64,000 nucleotides of DNA from Apoda limacodes. Its lineage: Eukaryota > Arthropoda > Insecta > Lepidoptera > Limacodidae. A program made the translations under genes and the position numbers. The DNA lies in NCBI GenBank assembly GCA_946406115.1, contig OX291540.1:3778563-3842562 (forward strand). Reading direction: 5' to 3'. Each line of letters starts with the position of its first letter. Position 1 is the stretch's first letter. This document shows, piece by piece, positions 11,451-23,350 of the stretch. The notes under the pieces are model-generated. The model searched no databases, was not told where the DNA came from, and saw only the letters and a list, made by a program, of their open reading frames with translations.

Positions 11451-12250
11451 CTAATTTTTAACCAATTTTACAATAATACAGCTAAGGAATTTGCATCTGC
11501 TGCTAACTTTATGAATGAGGTAGCTTAATTATTAGTTGTTAGTCTAAAAAGATTTTCAGTTTCAACGAAAAAAGTTAGCAGTCGTAGAGAAATAGGCGAA
11601 AAAATTGCGTGAATGTAGCTAAGATCTTTGCAGCGGTTGCAAACTTTATAAATAATACAGCTAAGTTATTAATAGTCAGTGCGCAAAGATTGACTGGTCT
11701 ACCGAAAAAAGTTAGCAGTCGTAAGTAAATATGCTACAAAATTGCGTTGATGCGGCTAAGATCTTTGCAGCTACTGCAAACTTAATGAATAAGGCAGCTA
11801 ATTTATTTGTTGTCAGTCCTCAAAGATTGGTAGTTTCAACGAAAAAAGTTAGCAGTCGTAGATAAATATACAAAATATTTGCGTAAATGCAGTTAAGATC
11901 TTTGCAGCTGTTTCAAACTTTCTGAATGACACAGCTAAGGTATTAGTTGTTAGTTCTTAAAGATTAGCTGTTTCAACGAAAAAAGTTAGCAGTCGTAAGA
12001 AAATATGCTAAAAATTTACGTTGATGCAGCTGAGGTTTTTGCAGCTGTTGTAAACTTTTTGATTGAGGCAGCTAAATTATTAGTTGTCAGCCCATAAAGA
12101 TTGGATGTTTCAACGAGAAAAGTTAGCAGTCGCAGTACAATATGCTAAAAATATGCGATAATGCAGCTAAGATCTTTGCAGTTGCTACAAAGTTTACGAA
12201 TGACACAGCTAAAATATTAGTTGTCATTGATAAAATATTACATATTATGA
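11450..12250. repeat. Tandem array of exactly 137 bp, about six units
   Basis: GTTAGCAGTCG occurs at 11574, 11711, 11848, 11985 and (as GTTAGCAGTCGC) 12122, each exactly 137 bp apart. Each unit also carries AAGATCTTTGCAGC (or a variant) and AGCTAAxxTATTAGTTGT. The constant spacing despite point differences shows that units diverged with almost no indels. Confidence 0.9.
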
Positions 12251-12484
12251 ACAAGTAATTTATTGCTGTTTGCTAAAATGTGCAAAGATATAGTGACCAT
12301 TCGTGGTAACACTGCTAAATTATTTCGTTGCTAGGATTATGAAAATTAGTTAGATTAACTAAAATTCTACAGCTAAAATATCTTGTCAGTGTTAGCGAAA
12401 GTCTTCGAAGTCCCTATAATTTGAAAGAGTTTTAGCTAAAATTTGCAAAATTTTGCTGATGTAGCTAATTTTTTTTTTCCGTGT

Positions 12485-13743
12485 ATCTGTTTTATGTTAT
12501 ACAAACGAGCAAAAATAACTACCTAGTCACTGACATAAACAACGATATTTTAAAAACTAGAAGATAAGCTTCATGAAACTAAAAGTAAATCAATGAGGAA
12601 TTTTATTTTACGCATAAATAATTAAATAAGTGATTAAATACGCTTCAGTGTTCCTTCAACTTCATAGAGCCACCATGAATTGTTAAGGAAATATTGTCGT
12701 CTGTGCCAGTGATTAGTTATCATCAGTGTTTGATGTCAGTAATTGTTGTTTGCTACTGCTGTAAGTTTACCAACACGTTCAAAGTTCACAAGATAATTGT
12801 GCCATTAAGAAGTTATTTCACTTTTTCAGCTCAAATATTTAGCCTTACTCTTTATGACCTTGACAAGTAAAGTTTTAATTAAAACAATGTGGTACAGGTA
12901 TGCAGATAATTATTATAAATGTAGACAGACAAAAATCAGAATTTTGTAACATAACCACAATGAATAGAAAAAAACTAAATACTACTAATATGTCACTAAA
13001 AATACTAATACGTTACTTATATAAATGTTTTTGATCTTTTTAGTTCGTATGTCTTTTTAATAAATAAACATATAAAAAAATAAAAATGTAGAAAAATTAA
13101 GATGAAAACAAACTCTGAAGCTGCCATGCCATCGCTTTATTTATTATTAATTCGGTTACAGGTGAAGGATTTCAACGGCAACACCTCAATTTTAGAAAAA
13201 AAAAACCGACTCATTTGACGTTTTCAAGTAGCATATAGACAAATAGACAGACAGACAGAGTTACTTTTGTATTTATGATATAAGTATGGACTACTTGTCC
13301 CAGAAAGAGTAGATGTGAAATTTATTTGCTGTTTTACATTTACTGCCTTGTCCTTTCCAGTTACAACACTTAAACACATCAGTGTGATTGTAAACAGTTT
13401 TTTAGGACATGACATCCGTCGTTTCACTCCTTGTTGTAGTTGGACTGTTCTGTAGAACTAATTTCGTTGTCGAATCACACAGACATCTCAAACACCTCAA
13501 CGTATTGAATTTTACCCGTTGGTTCGACTAATATGTTCAACTGGTTGTACGAACAATGATTTTTTTTCCCGTGGACCAACTAAACAGTTGAACATTAGAA
13601 AACTGAAATTTACAGGGCCCTTGTACAACTGCATGGCCAGTTGGATCACTGCCCCGAAATGATAATATTAAAGATTTTAACCGACATTAAAAAAGGAGGT
13701 TCTCAAAAAGGTTTTCATGAAGGTTTTATACTTAACCAAACAT
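12485..13743. other. No gene recognised; repeat ends
   Basis: The sequence is AT-rich. The piece at 13200-13290 (AACCGACTCATTTGACG, then a CAGACAGACAGAG run, then TTTATGATATAAGTATGGA) looks like the end of a common lepidopteran interspersed repeat. Segments at 13525-13545 and 13635-13650 carry CAACTGG/CCAGTTG words that may belong to another old foldback. No exon is supported. Confidence 0.35.
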
Positions 13744-14242
13744 TATTCCTTTTTAACCGACTTTTAAAAGTATAAAAGTTGTTGCTGTTAAAAAAGTGAA
13801 TTGTAAGTCGAATTAGCGTACCTACTGAGAGTTTAATACGGAATATAGATAAGAAAGCTTTTTAACCAAATTCAATTGAAGAAACAGACATAAGAAAGTG
13901 CTATATCTCCGTAACTATTGATCGAAGACTAGTAGTTTTTTATATATAGCATTAGACATAGTACTTGCTAGTTTGACAGCTGTCATCCGAAACGAAGATC
14001 TTGATGAGATCTATCACGAGTCTACGATCAATAGTTTTAGAGATATAGGTAGCCATTTTAAAACTATCACTTGAAATAAAGATTTAAGATTTTGGGTGCA
14101 AAACCCTGTCTTCAATTGAACTTGGTTAAAAAGCTTTGTTATTTATATTCCGTATTAAACCCTCAGTGCGCTTATCCGACTCCACTTGTCGTTTCATAAC
14201 TACAACAACTTCCATCCTTTTAAAAGTTGGTTAAAAAGGAAT
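13744..14242. mobile_element. Foldback element with about 135-bp terminal inverted repeats
   Basis: The left arm 13744-13882 is matched in reverse complement by 14110-14242. Landmarks are TTCCTTTTTAACC, GTTTAATACGGAATATA, AAGCTTTTTAACCAA and TTCAATTGAAG. The middle has an inner palindrome (GATCGAAGACTAGTAG against GAGTCTACGATCAATAG) and a core, 13968-14017, that is nearly identical to the 104-bp unit of the array at 41084-41420. No ORF is present. MITE or foldback class; superfamily unknown. Confidence 0.75.
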
Positions 14243-17200
14243 CCTGGTTCGTACAACCACTTGGACATAATAGTTGGACCAATGGAAAAAACCCGACGTA
14301 TTACCAGTCAATTTTCTTATAGTACACAGAGGCTCGACACATGGGCTGATGTCCAAGGACGTCTTCTATATAGTCTGCCTCACTGTTTGGATGTGGTATG
14401 GTGCCGTAACCTCCAAAATTCAGCCTATACAGGTGGTTGATTATAAACGTGGTCAGTTCTGTCAATAATTTTTCAGCTGGGTGTTATCTCCCTTATTGAA
14501 AAAAAGGATCAAAATGTCATGTATCAGAATCAAGAGCAGAAGTAGCCCCACGCCTCTGGAGTTTTATCATATGAATAATAATGGAGTAAAGTGCCTACAA
14601 TGCCATTTTGCCGTATAAAAACAACATTTTGTACCAAGTCTGCACCCGATGACGTCATTCGTTTTTTAACGCAACACTGGAGATGGCAACTAACGTACTA
14701 TCACTTGCGCCACTATTATATATACCCATAGACATAAGACACACATATAGTGTGTGTATGTGTATAAGGAGTGTCAAATTTTACAAAGTACAAAACAAGT
14801 GAAATACTATACAAGGACCATGATTCTCAGTGCAATCGTAATAACGCTGCACGGCGAAATACTATTCCGTAGTTTATGGTTACATTATTATCGCATGTAA
14901 CGTGTTTAGTAAGAACATCCGAACAATCCGAATGTAATAGAACTATATAGTCGATACCTTCGAGTCCACTCGCGGCAATTAAATAATTGGTTAGTATTTA
15001 TTTATTACTACCGCCGCCGCCGATCTTTCTCTTTCTCATCAGGATATTCTTGTTAAGCAAAATATTCACGAACCTATGAAATCAAAATGTCAATTTTGTC
15101 AACATTGCTAGCTATGATTTTGTTAAATAGAGAGCTATCAAAATAAAATGTTAACGTCTTGAGTGTCCGGATGATTAGTTAATGAGGTGCCTAAACCCCG
15201 TAATGGGACCCTGCGCGCGCGTACATAATCACAAAATCGGCATTTGTGGACTTGCAAATTTCCATAAAAAAATCAGAATGGCCTATTTTTAGGGTTTCGA
15301 AGTCAACAAGAAACCCTTAAAGTTTCGGCATGTCCCTCTGTCCGTAGGTATACATATTAATTAGAATTTATAAGAATGAAATAATAAGAAGAAAAATTTA
15401 GGGTACCTCCCCTGAACGTAAAGTGGGGATGAATATTGCTTTTTTCGTCTACATTAATGATGGGTGTCGTTGGATAGGGTGTGTGAAAATAAATCATTTT
15501 GCGATTCAGCGACGCGTTTGCGAAATATAAAGCTTTAGAGTGGAAACTTTTGTTAGAGGCCATTAAATCAAGCGAGTGGTTGTTTGCGCTCATAAACGAA
15601 TGCTGTTCGGATGTGTTTCTCGAACTACCTATACCTAGATAAGTTTGTGATTTGCACAAAGGTTTAGTTTTTAATTGATTTAAGTATCGTTTAAAAAGCT
15701 CGTAATCCGTAGTCATCGTAGTAACTGAAATTTAAACAAAAAAAAAAGTGTTAAATTACCCTTAAGTGTTATTTTATAAATTTCAGTTACTTCAGTGATT
15801 ACGGCACCTTACACTGCGAGAACCAACATGCACTTTGCCGGTTTTTTTTTTCGTACTTGATGATTTCGTATATTCGTTATGTTAATGATGTCAATAACAT
15901 TCGTGAGGCACAATCTCACCTAAAAGCTGGGCAACCGAGCTTTACTCAAAAAACGAAGAATTTTTTTTCCTAGAAATGACACTTAGCTAGATTGATTTTT
16001 TCATCCCCGTAAATCGCTTTATTGTATACTTCTTCGAAATCGCAGAGTAGTTTTTACAAACGATTACAAATGTATAGGATATTTGACGCTAGTCGTGAGC
16101 CGCTAAACAGAAAAATTAAAAAAATGGGTCGGAGCCTGCAAAAGTACTAGCTTTGAGGCAGACGCATTTGTAAATGGAAGTTTAGATAAAATTGGCCACA
16201 ATGGGTATCTGCACTAATGATAGAGGATGGATGGAGAATTAGACTAATGGGGGTCCATATATTATATGAAATAGATAAGCGCCCTGTTAAGAATATGATT
16301 CCTATTAACTAGTTGCTGCATAGTCGTTCATATTGTTGGATGAACCCCGACTACTCCAAATACGTTAGGAAATGGACTATCGTAGAAAAGTGCACATACT
16401 CGTTTATAACTAGTTTTTTTTTTTTTTTAAATCATTTAACAAACTACAGGTTTTAAATTTAGGTATTTGAGTAGTTATCCCTAGGTGTGTCCGTGTCTAG
16501 CTATCGTGTCTATACAGCAACAAGAGTTTATTTTAGTACTATTTTCACAAAAAAAGCCTACGATATGGTGTTTAAGTGTTCTGGACTGCAAATCATCCAT
16601 TTCTTGTTCAAACATCATGCAAAAACTACTGCGCCAATTTTGATTAAACTGTTTATGTTAACTAGTTAAGTTTTCAAAAATTTTAAAAGCATGACCCAAA
16701 ATTAAATTTATATCGATAACAAGTGAAAGTAGCTAAGAATCCCTCACCAATATATCTTCATTACTCTTTACTGCTCTTTTCTATAACCTATTCAAGACCA
16801 TTCCAATGAGCCCAAATAATATAGTCTTACTGTAACATGGTAAGGAGTTGAGTTCTCGGATTCCAGATGATGCAGCGTCAGTTCAAGGTTTATATGTTTG
16901 TGCAACATCGCTGAAGTAGCACGATACCAAATTTCGAATCAATTTAACCTGTGGAAGTTCGTTATATCCTTTTATCAACCAGAAATACGCTGTTAGTCTT
17001 CAAACTGCTTTAAAAGTTTTTTTGAATAATAGCTCTCGGTAACGATAACTTAGACTCTCCTTTCAAACAAAACAAACTAAATCAAACTAATAAAACCCCT
17101 CTGTTTTCGTCGGGGGTTAAAAAGCTTATGATTAGACAAACTGGTGTACTTTATCTTGCTATGATAACGGAAGCCGGGAATATAACAATCAAGCTTTTTT

Positions 17201-17760
17201 TCTTTTACTGTCCTATTTCTTTAGTGTCCATGTGTAAGAAGTCGCGGGCAAAAGCTATTTTATTATAATATTAGGCAGATTTTATAAAGGTACTAATCAC
17301 TATATTGCACACCCGCTAATTTCACGCACGTAACATGCAATGGAGGAGGTGCATTCAGTTGAACCGAAATGTATTCCGTTACTTCGACATTTCCGGCTTA
17401 CAAGACTACTCCAAGTAGGTAAAGTAATCTACTAAATACTAGGTTTTTGCCACGGCTTTGCCCGTGCACCATCAATTTAAGAACAACATTAAATTAAGTT
17501 CTCGTTACCTTTTGTAAGCATAGAGGTATACGTAGATCATAACGTACAGAGCGGAGCCAGCCGCAGGCACGGGACCGAAGTTTCAACTACAAAGTTTGTG
17601 TTGGTTCAACTAGGTAGCTCATTTTTTAACGGATGTTTGAATAAAATAGTTAAACTGTGACAGTGAATAATTTATAGTTAAATTACAACCAAAGTTTCTT
17701 ACCAAAATATATAAATATACCTGTAACAAAAACAAAGAATATTAATGGCATCAAAATATA
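14243..17760. other. Unassigned AT-rich sequence
   Basis: No coding exon could be supported over 3.5 kb. The longest frame (15357-15716, minus strand) has no recognisable motif. Short pieces look like repeat ends: a gene-free GGGTTTCGAAGT stretch near 15290-15350, and GCGGGCAAAAGCTATTTTATTATAATATTA at 17248-17272 resembling a decayed Helitron end, split here only for description. The rest shows nothing I can name. Confidence 0.35.
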
Positions 17761-18086
17761 TCCTAGTAATATTATAAATGTGAAAGTTTGTATGCCTGGA
17801 TTGATGTTTGTTACTCACTCACGCTTCAACCACTGGACGGATCGGGATAAAACTTGGCATACATATAGATTAGGTCCTGGCATAGCACATAGGCTACTTT
17901 CTATCCCTAAAAATTCAAAAGATCCTGCGGGAATAACTATAACAGAGTTAAACGAACTATTGCTGCACCTACAGCATGCTATAGCAATTCATTGGTATAA
18001 CTAATTAATTAATTAATTGGAGTTAACTAAGGAGTTCCACGCCGATAACCGAATTTAGGGCGGGCGGAGCCGCTGGCAAAGTCTAG
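17761..18086 (+). mobile_element. Non-autonomous Helitron, Lep1-like
   Basis: The element starts with TCCTAGTAATATTATAAATG after an A and ends in CTAG (18083-18086) before a T. This is the A|TC...CTAG|T arrangement expected of Helitrons. A small hairpin GCGG-AG-CCGC (18064-18073) lies about 10 nt before the CTAG, also as expected. The 326-bp body (AAAGTTTGTATG, ACGGATCGGGATAAAACTTGG, TTAGGGCGGGCGGAGCC) resembles the abundant lepidopteran Lep1-type family. There is no Rep-helicase ORF, so movement would need a partner elsewhere. Confidence 0.7.
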
Positions 18087-18645
18087 TTGGAAATATATGT
18101 TTTTAGCATATTTAGCGTATGAGTAATGATTTGTAATTATTCTTAACTTTTATTGAGATTATGATTTCTATTACCACATTGAATAATAACGGGTCACTGC
18201 CCGCTAAACAAACAATATTTTAATATCGGCGTTACCGACAGTCCTCTATGCAGGGGCTGCATGGAAGCCGAGAAGACACCTTCTCATTGCAAAAGCGTGA
18301 GCGACCAACGGACAAAGCTCCTTAAGAATCTAAAAACCATTTGAGAGGCTCTAAAAAATATCAGATGGCTCCTTGATTTCAGGACGGAGCTAGGATGGTA
18401 TGAGTTACCAATGACATGAACCGGTTACCTACGTACAATGGCCCTATTATGAGGCTAAGTGCGGAAAACATAAGTCTACCTAACTACCTACCACATTGAA
18501 TTTTACAAAATTATGCTTCGCTTTTAAAATATTCAGCTTCAAAGTGGTAATTTTCAACGTATGATTAATTTCAGCCACACACCACATAGACACGGCTACG
18601 AATTTCTGCATTTATCATAGCCTGACATGCTCTTAATGAATCTTT
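18087..18645. other. No gene recognised
   Basis: The piece 18228-18470 is GC-richer (CTATGCAGGGGCTGCATGGAAGCC) and might be an old ORF2 remnant, but no motif is preserved. The rest is AT-rich. Confidence 0.3.
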
Positions 18646-18733
18646 GGTCAACACAGCCCACACCTCATTCAGCCCACTACGAAATTTATTTATAATATTT
18701 TATAGTCAACTTAGCCCGCGGGCCGTAACGACC
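18646..18733 (+). repeat. Left arm of a 2-kb-spaced inverted repeat
   Basis: The arm reads from GGTCAACACAGCCCACACC through CACTACGAAATTTATTTATAA to CTTAGCCCGCGGGCCGTAACGACC. Its reverse complement, with an extra segment and a few changes, is at 20693-20797. A shorter related piece is at 18955-18985. Confidence 0.8.
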
Positions 18734-19565
18734 ACTAAAAAAATCTTAACTTTTGTATCATATGATATTTTAGTATTGTTACATTTTGTAATATGTATAA
18801 TAAACCCCGTATTTATCAGCATAGCTTTTATTTTAGATTTTGTTCATTGTGTGTTCGCTATTGTGTATGTCGCCTGGTAGTATAATGCTGTTAGGCATTA
18901 AGTGTACCCTTTGTACCGTTCTGTTATAAAGTTTTTTGAATAAAATAAAAACTTAGCCCAGACCTAACTCAGCCGCCGGGCTAAATTACCACTTTGAAAT
19001 ATGTTTATATAGTTAGATACCTTTAGAATATTGTTTCTTAACCCCCCTAACCACAGAACATTATAAGACTACCCTTAACCTAAGCTGATGTGCAATGCAA
19101 ACTTACTTTTTACATCACGTCGTAAATAGATTGCATATCTCCATTATTATTATTATTATTATTTTGTATTGTGTGGGTATGTATTTATAGTCTTTGGAAA
19201 TTGGAACTGTCAATGCGAGACGGATAAACGTGTCTGCGTTTTTGATTACTTTTGGTGCTTTTTGCTTTAAAGGTGGTGCTTGTTAAATATGAGTAGAAAT
19301 ATACTTTTAACATTACCTACCGATTTTTAGTTTGTAACAACGCAACGAGGTGGTCGCATTCCCCAGAGGTCAGGTTACCGTTATCGCTTTAAAAGAAGTA
19401 ACAAAGATGGGTCAATATTGTGGCGATGGATAAAGAGTGGTTCTTGCTATGCTATTGTGAAAACTAACTCTGAAACTGCAATTGTCATCTGACTTTGCTT
19501 ATTACGATCTTAAGAAATGTAGGACGGATTTTTTTTTACCCAGGATTTAAGTACTCGTGTTTGAC

Positions 19566-19990
19566 ATATATATATATATATATATATTTTATACCACTTA
19601 GTTGGCAAACAAGCTTACGGTCCGCCTGATGATAAGCGGTCACCGTAGCCTATGGACGCTTGCAACACCAGGGGTATCACTTGCGCGTTGCCGACCCTTC
19701 AGAAATCTAATAACTTCTTTCTTCAAGAACTCCATACTGTAGTCCTTGCAGAAAACCTTGGCAGGGAGCTCATTCCACAACCTAAGCGTTCGCGGGAGGA
19801 AGTTTCTCTGAAACCGCACTGTACGCGATCATTTCGGTTCTAAAGTGTGAAAATGAATTCCCTGCCGATGGCGAGCGGTGCGATGGTAGAAAGTAGCCGT
19901 GGGCATCATTTCGAACAATTCCTCAGAACACAACCCATTGTACAAGCGGTAGAACACACACAGGGAGGCAAAGTCTCTCCTCAGACTTAA
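19566..19990 (-). pseudogene. 3' fragment of a non-LTR ORF2 with (TA)n tail
   Basis: On the minus strand the sequence reads as the C-terminal part of a LINE polymerase. Recognisable pieces are LRRDFASLCV, CSEELFEMMPTA, RNFLPRT-type residues and LWNELPAKVF, with some stops. It is followed by a 3' UTR and a (TA)n tail at 19566-19587. The same family is present at 8337-8493 and inside the RT relic at 50236-50570. It is 5' truncated and clearly inactive. Confidence 0.75.
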
Positions 19991-20532
19991 GGGCTGACTA
20001 CATATAATGACTGTATTAATAATTTAGAAGATGCAAGGTTAAGCACAGTGACCGAATATCAAAATTTGAAAATTTCATGTAAAATGTATTATGAAATAAA
20101 TCATTAGGCATGAACGCATTACTTTTGCAACAACGGATGATATTATCGTACCCAAGAAATTTTGACATTTATTATTTGCTGATTACGATGAATTATCAAG
20201 TCTTCTATCAGAAAACGTTCGTGTGCAATGACACATTTACCATTTCAAGTGTTACCAGACGCTTGGCAGCACACCTTACAGGAATGTCCAATGACTTCAT
20301 TCCGAACAAATGTAAAGGATTCTAATGATTGTTCTTTGAGAAATCGATGAACCCTACTTCTGTGTTTATTTTTACTTGGACTTACTACAAACAAACAATG
20401 GACACACGAACAATGTGGTCGAAGGATTTAACTCAAAAATAAACAAGATTCTGAAACCAAAACCCAACGTTGTACAATTTTTAGTGGCAATAGATAATGA
20501 TGTGTAATGACATAATTTTTAATATAGTAAGG

Positions 20533-20668
20533 AAAGGTAGAGGCCGCCCGCCCCTAACCTGGTGGTCAAAAATACAAAGAGACCTCAAGGAAGCCCATTT
20601 GCCTGAAAAGACAACCCAGGACAGATTAGCCTGGCGCAAAAGAGTGAGGAGACCCGACCCCAAATAAT
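20533..20668 (+). pseudogene. C-terminal fragment of an RTE/LINE polymerase
   Basis: The plus-strand frame reads GRGRPPLTWWSKIQRDLKEA, then DRLAWRKRVRRPDPK and a stop. This matches the usual tail of RTE-type ORF2 proteins (GRPP..W...I..DL, then DR..WR..V...DP). Only about 45 codons remain. It abuts the right arm of the inverted repeat at 20693. Confidence 0.65.
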
Positions 20669-20692
20669 GGAAAAAGGGCAGGACGAAGAAGG

Positions 20693-20797
20693 TCGTTACG
20701 ACCCGCGGGCTAAGTTGACTATAAAAAATTATAAATAAATTTCGTAGTGGGCATTTCAGCCCGTGGGCTGAATAAGGTGGGGCTGAGTTGACCAAAG
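20693..20797 (-). repeat. Right arm of the inverted repeat paired with 18646-18733
   Basis: Its reverse complement repeats the left arm, with an added GGGCTGAAATG segment. The two arms enclose about 2 kb containing the retrotransposon pieces at 19566-19990 and 20533-20668. It is not clear whether the arms are termini of one element or two independent insertions. Confidence 0.75.
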
Positions 20798-20799
20798 AG

Positions 20800-21475
20800 T
20801 TCTTTTAACTGGCTTTTCATAAAAATATTGCCACCTATTTGCTGTCAAAGAAACTTACTTAATATTAACCACAAAAGAGTCATTAAATTTACATACGTAT
20901 ACACTTAACGTCCTCAAAACGGGCAAACATTAGTCACCCACTGCGCAAAAGTGTTCGCGCTGCAGAGTGGTTAACTGACCAACTTTTCGGGGGTCATTAA
21001 CATGAGAAAAAAACATTATTATTTGCATTGCGAATATCATATGATGATCAATGATGACCAAGGGTAAACCTAAAAAGAAACAACCAACAATCATATAAAG
21101 CAAATTCTCAATCGAACAATATTATCTCGGGTGTTTACGCACAATTCAAACTAAAGACTTAAAATTTTGCACAGTGGTTCCTGTATAACATAGGCGAGAA
21201 CTAAAATTTGATTTTGCAAAATACATTTCCTAGGGTAATAAAATGGATGTTGGTAGTTTGTAACGGAATCTGTCATCTTTGAAGCCAATTGGTAAAAATT
21301 GGTATCAAGATTGACTTGTTTCACCGTTTTTGGAAAATAATCCCCTGAGGGCAAATTAGGGAATAAAAATTTGTTTGAGAATTCCGATATTTTTGTTGGG
21401 AAAACCAAAACAAGTTAAAAGTTCCCGCGTTTCAAAACGTGGCACTAAAAGTTTTTTACCATAATACGCAAAAAC
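20800..21475. other. No gene recognised
   Basis: AT-rich sequence with no supported exon. The 85-codon minus-strand frame at 21151-21408 has no family features. Confidence 0.35.
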
Positions 21476-21479
21476 GATT

Positions 21480-21720
21480 AACGTCACCTAGCAGCGTGCT
21501 ACATAGAAACGAATTTCCCACTTGTTTTTGACATTTACTGATTAAACTGTGAAATTTTGTATGTGATGATCTCAAACCAAATTGCTATATCTGCTTTTGG
21601 TTTTCCAAAATCCTAAAACTAGGATCCTATTTAACTTTATAATTTTTTTATAACTTTTTTTAAATAGAAAACTGGCACACTGCGCACAGCTATTTTAGAT
21701 ATATATTCTTAAAACACGTT
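21480..21720. repeat. Partial copy of the 2632-3005 element
   Basis: It shares AACGAATTTC, TTGTTTTTGACATTTACTGAT, TTTTCCAAAATC and AAAACTGGCACACTGC in the same order as 2680-2890. The right terminal repeat is missing; the foldback at 21739 begins nearby and may have inserted into it. Confidence 0.65.
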
Positions 21721-21738
21721 TTCAAAATTTCAATGTGT

Positions 21739-22010
21739 AAAAAATAAAAACTTTTTAACAAAAAAAAACCAACTTCAAAAGCATGCACTAAAAAGGTAAA
21801 AATAATTACTGATTGCCAAATAGCTGATGTGAATTACAGTTTGAAGTTGGTGTCTATGTACCTAACAGTTTATAACACACTTCACTTGCGTGACACCACC
21901 TTAAAACGGTAATTCAGATCAGAATTTTGGCAATAAGTAATTATTTTTACCTTTTTAGTGCATGTTTTTGAGGTCGGTTGTTTTTTTGTTCAAAATTTTT
22001 AATTTTCTGC
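21739..22010. mobile_element. Foldback MITE, diverged copy of the 42794-43080 family
   Basis: The left arm (ACTTTTTAACAAAAAAAAAC, CAACTTCAAAAGCATGCACT, AAATAATTACT) pairs with the right arm 21908-22010 (AGTAATTATTTTTACC, TTTTTAGTGCATGTTTTTGA). A spacer of about 55 bp separates the arms. No ORF. Confidence 0.75.
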
Positions 22011-23100
22011 TTTTAAGTGACGAATTGCTTTTTTTTTGTACACTTAAAACATCGATAGTTGTTACACAATTTTGTACAATCATCAACGTAAAAGGCGCGT
22101 TTCACCAGTTTCAAATTGACATCGATTATTTTTTTGCTCCAAAAGTTTAAGTTTTAAATCCACATCATTAATATTTGACGGTTTATAATTGATGGAGGAA
22201 TCGGTCGATATACATAAAAGAAAAATATACCCGTCGAACATAGAACATCCCCCGAAATCGGTTAAAAATAAATGTTTATGTATTTATCGTTATTGATTAG
22301 TACTTAGGTCGTCGTCTATATATGTATGTATGTAAAAGCAGCAGAGTTTTGGACTGTGCTTCTTTTATTATCTAATGAAAAAAGTTAAACTCAAATGTGG
22401 AAAGTTAATAACGTTGTAGGTGTTTTGGTGTGTGTGTTGACGTCACACGACCCATGGGAACGTTTCTGAATACAACCCATTGACAATTGAAAGAGACGGA
22501 AGTCACAGTCGCGAACTAATAATCATACGATTGTAATGATATTTTGGTAAGTTTGTTGTGCACACGCCGGGAAAAGTTCCTAAATAATTAGTAAAACATA
22601 TCATATCTGTATATTTGTGAGTGTGTGTATAAGATCGATGAACTCTGATACCGTTTGACCTATCATCGAAGTGTTTTTTCATGGAGAAGGTTTTGTTGAG
22701 GCCAAGTTTATTATAGCTCGCCACTAAAGGGTACTGCAGCATATAGGGCAGACAACGTCTAAAATGTAAATGTATGTATGTATGTAATGACAACGTAAAT
22801 GTATACCCTATTGTTAATATAACGTATTAGATAATACTTAAAATGAACTAACTCTACAACTAACAAGAAAAATTGATAAAGGAAGGTATGAAAACGGGAG
22901 TTAGTTGCCTTCTTAAGGCTGCGGTATAGGCTAGACCGTGAAAATACGCTGTTTTTGTGCAAATTTTGTGGCTAAACTATAGCATCAAAAGGATTGAATG
23001 AAATATATGTTATAAAATTGGCTTTTGTCTAGTGCATTACCTTACTGGATGATTTTCATTTATTGTATTTAATGCAATAAAAAATCTGGAAGTGACCATT
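22011..23100. other. No gene recognised; repeat remnants
   Basis: The end of a repeat is suggested at 22190-22275 (GGAGGAATCGGTCGATATAC). A short (TGTA)n microsatellite is at 22768-22786. The short minus-strand frames have no motif. Confidence 0.35.
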
Positions 23101-23350
23101 GTTTCAACATTTGTGCAAATTTTTAAAGCGTGGTTTGCATTTGCTTGTAATGAAAGTTGGTTAAATAATTAGAATAACTTGTTATCTAGTGCATTGACTC
23201 TAAGTTGTAGCAATAAGTCAAAAAATGTGACTTCAAAACGGTAATAACGTAAAATTCCATACAAAAAAATAAAAGTTTCAAGGCGTCATTATGGTATAAA
23301 TTACTTAAGAAGTATATAACATATATATGTCATAGTAATGTATATGACAT
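23101..23350 (+). repeat. Interspersed repeat, inverted copy at 62330-62545
   Basis: Landmarks are CAACATTTGTGCAAATTTTTAAA, AAAGTTGGTTAAATAATTAGAATAACTTGTTATC and CTAGTGCATTGACTCTAAG (each given here only as a short label). They recur in reverse complement at 62380-62535. No ORF. Confidence 0.65.

Larger units (their letters stand above)
9880..12484. mobile_element. Large foldback/tandem repeat complex ending in ACACGG
   Basis: The complex has three parts. The left arm (about 9900-10427) has about three units of roughly 165 bp. The right arm (10496-11450) has about five units of roughly 172 bp in inverted orientation, so the two arms can fold on each other. For example, 10365-10427 is matched in reverse complement at 10496-10555. 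A 137-bp array follows (11450-12250). The right edge ends in CCGTGT (12479-12484) after a T run, the reverse complement of the 1204 terminus. No ORF is visible. The left terminus was not identified. It is most likely a non-autonomous foldback element that has amplified internal repeats. Confidence 0.6.

Noticed and set aside
9880..12484. Possible CRISPR-like or centromeric satellite array
   Set aside because: Units are long (137-172 bp), diverged, partly inverted and without repeat-spacer structure; the context is insect interspersed repeats. The arrays are short for a centromere.
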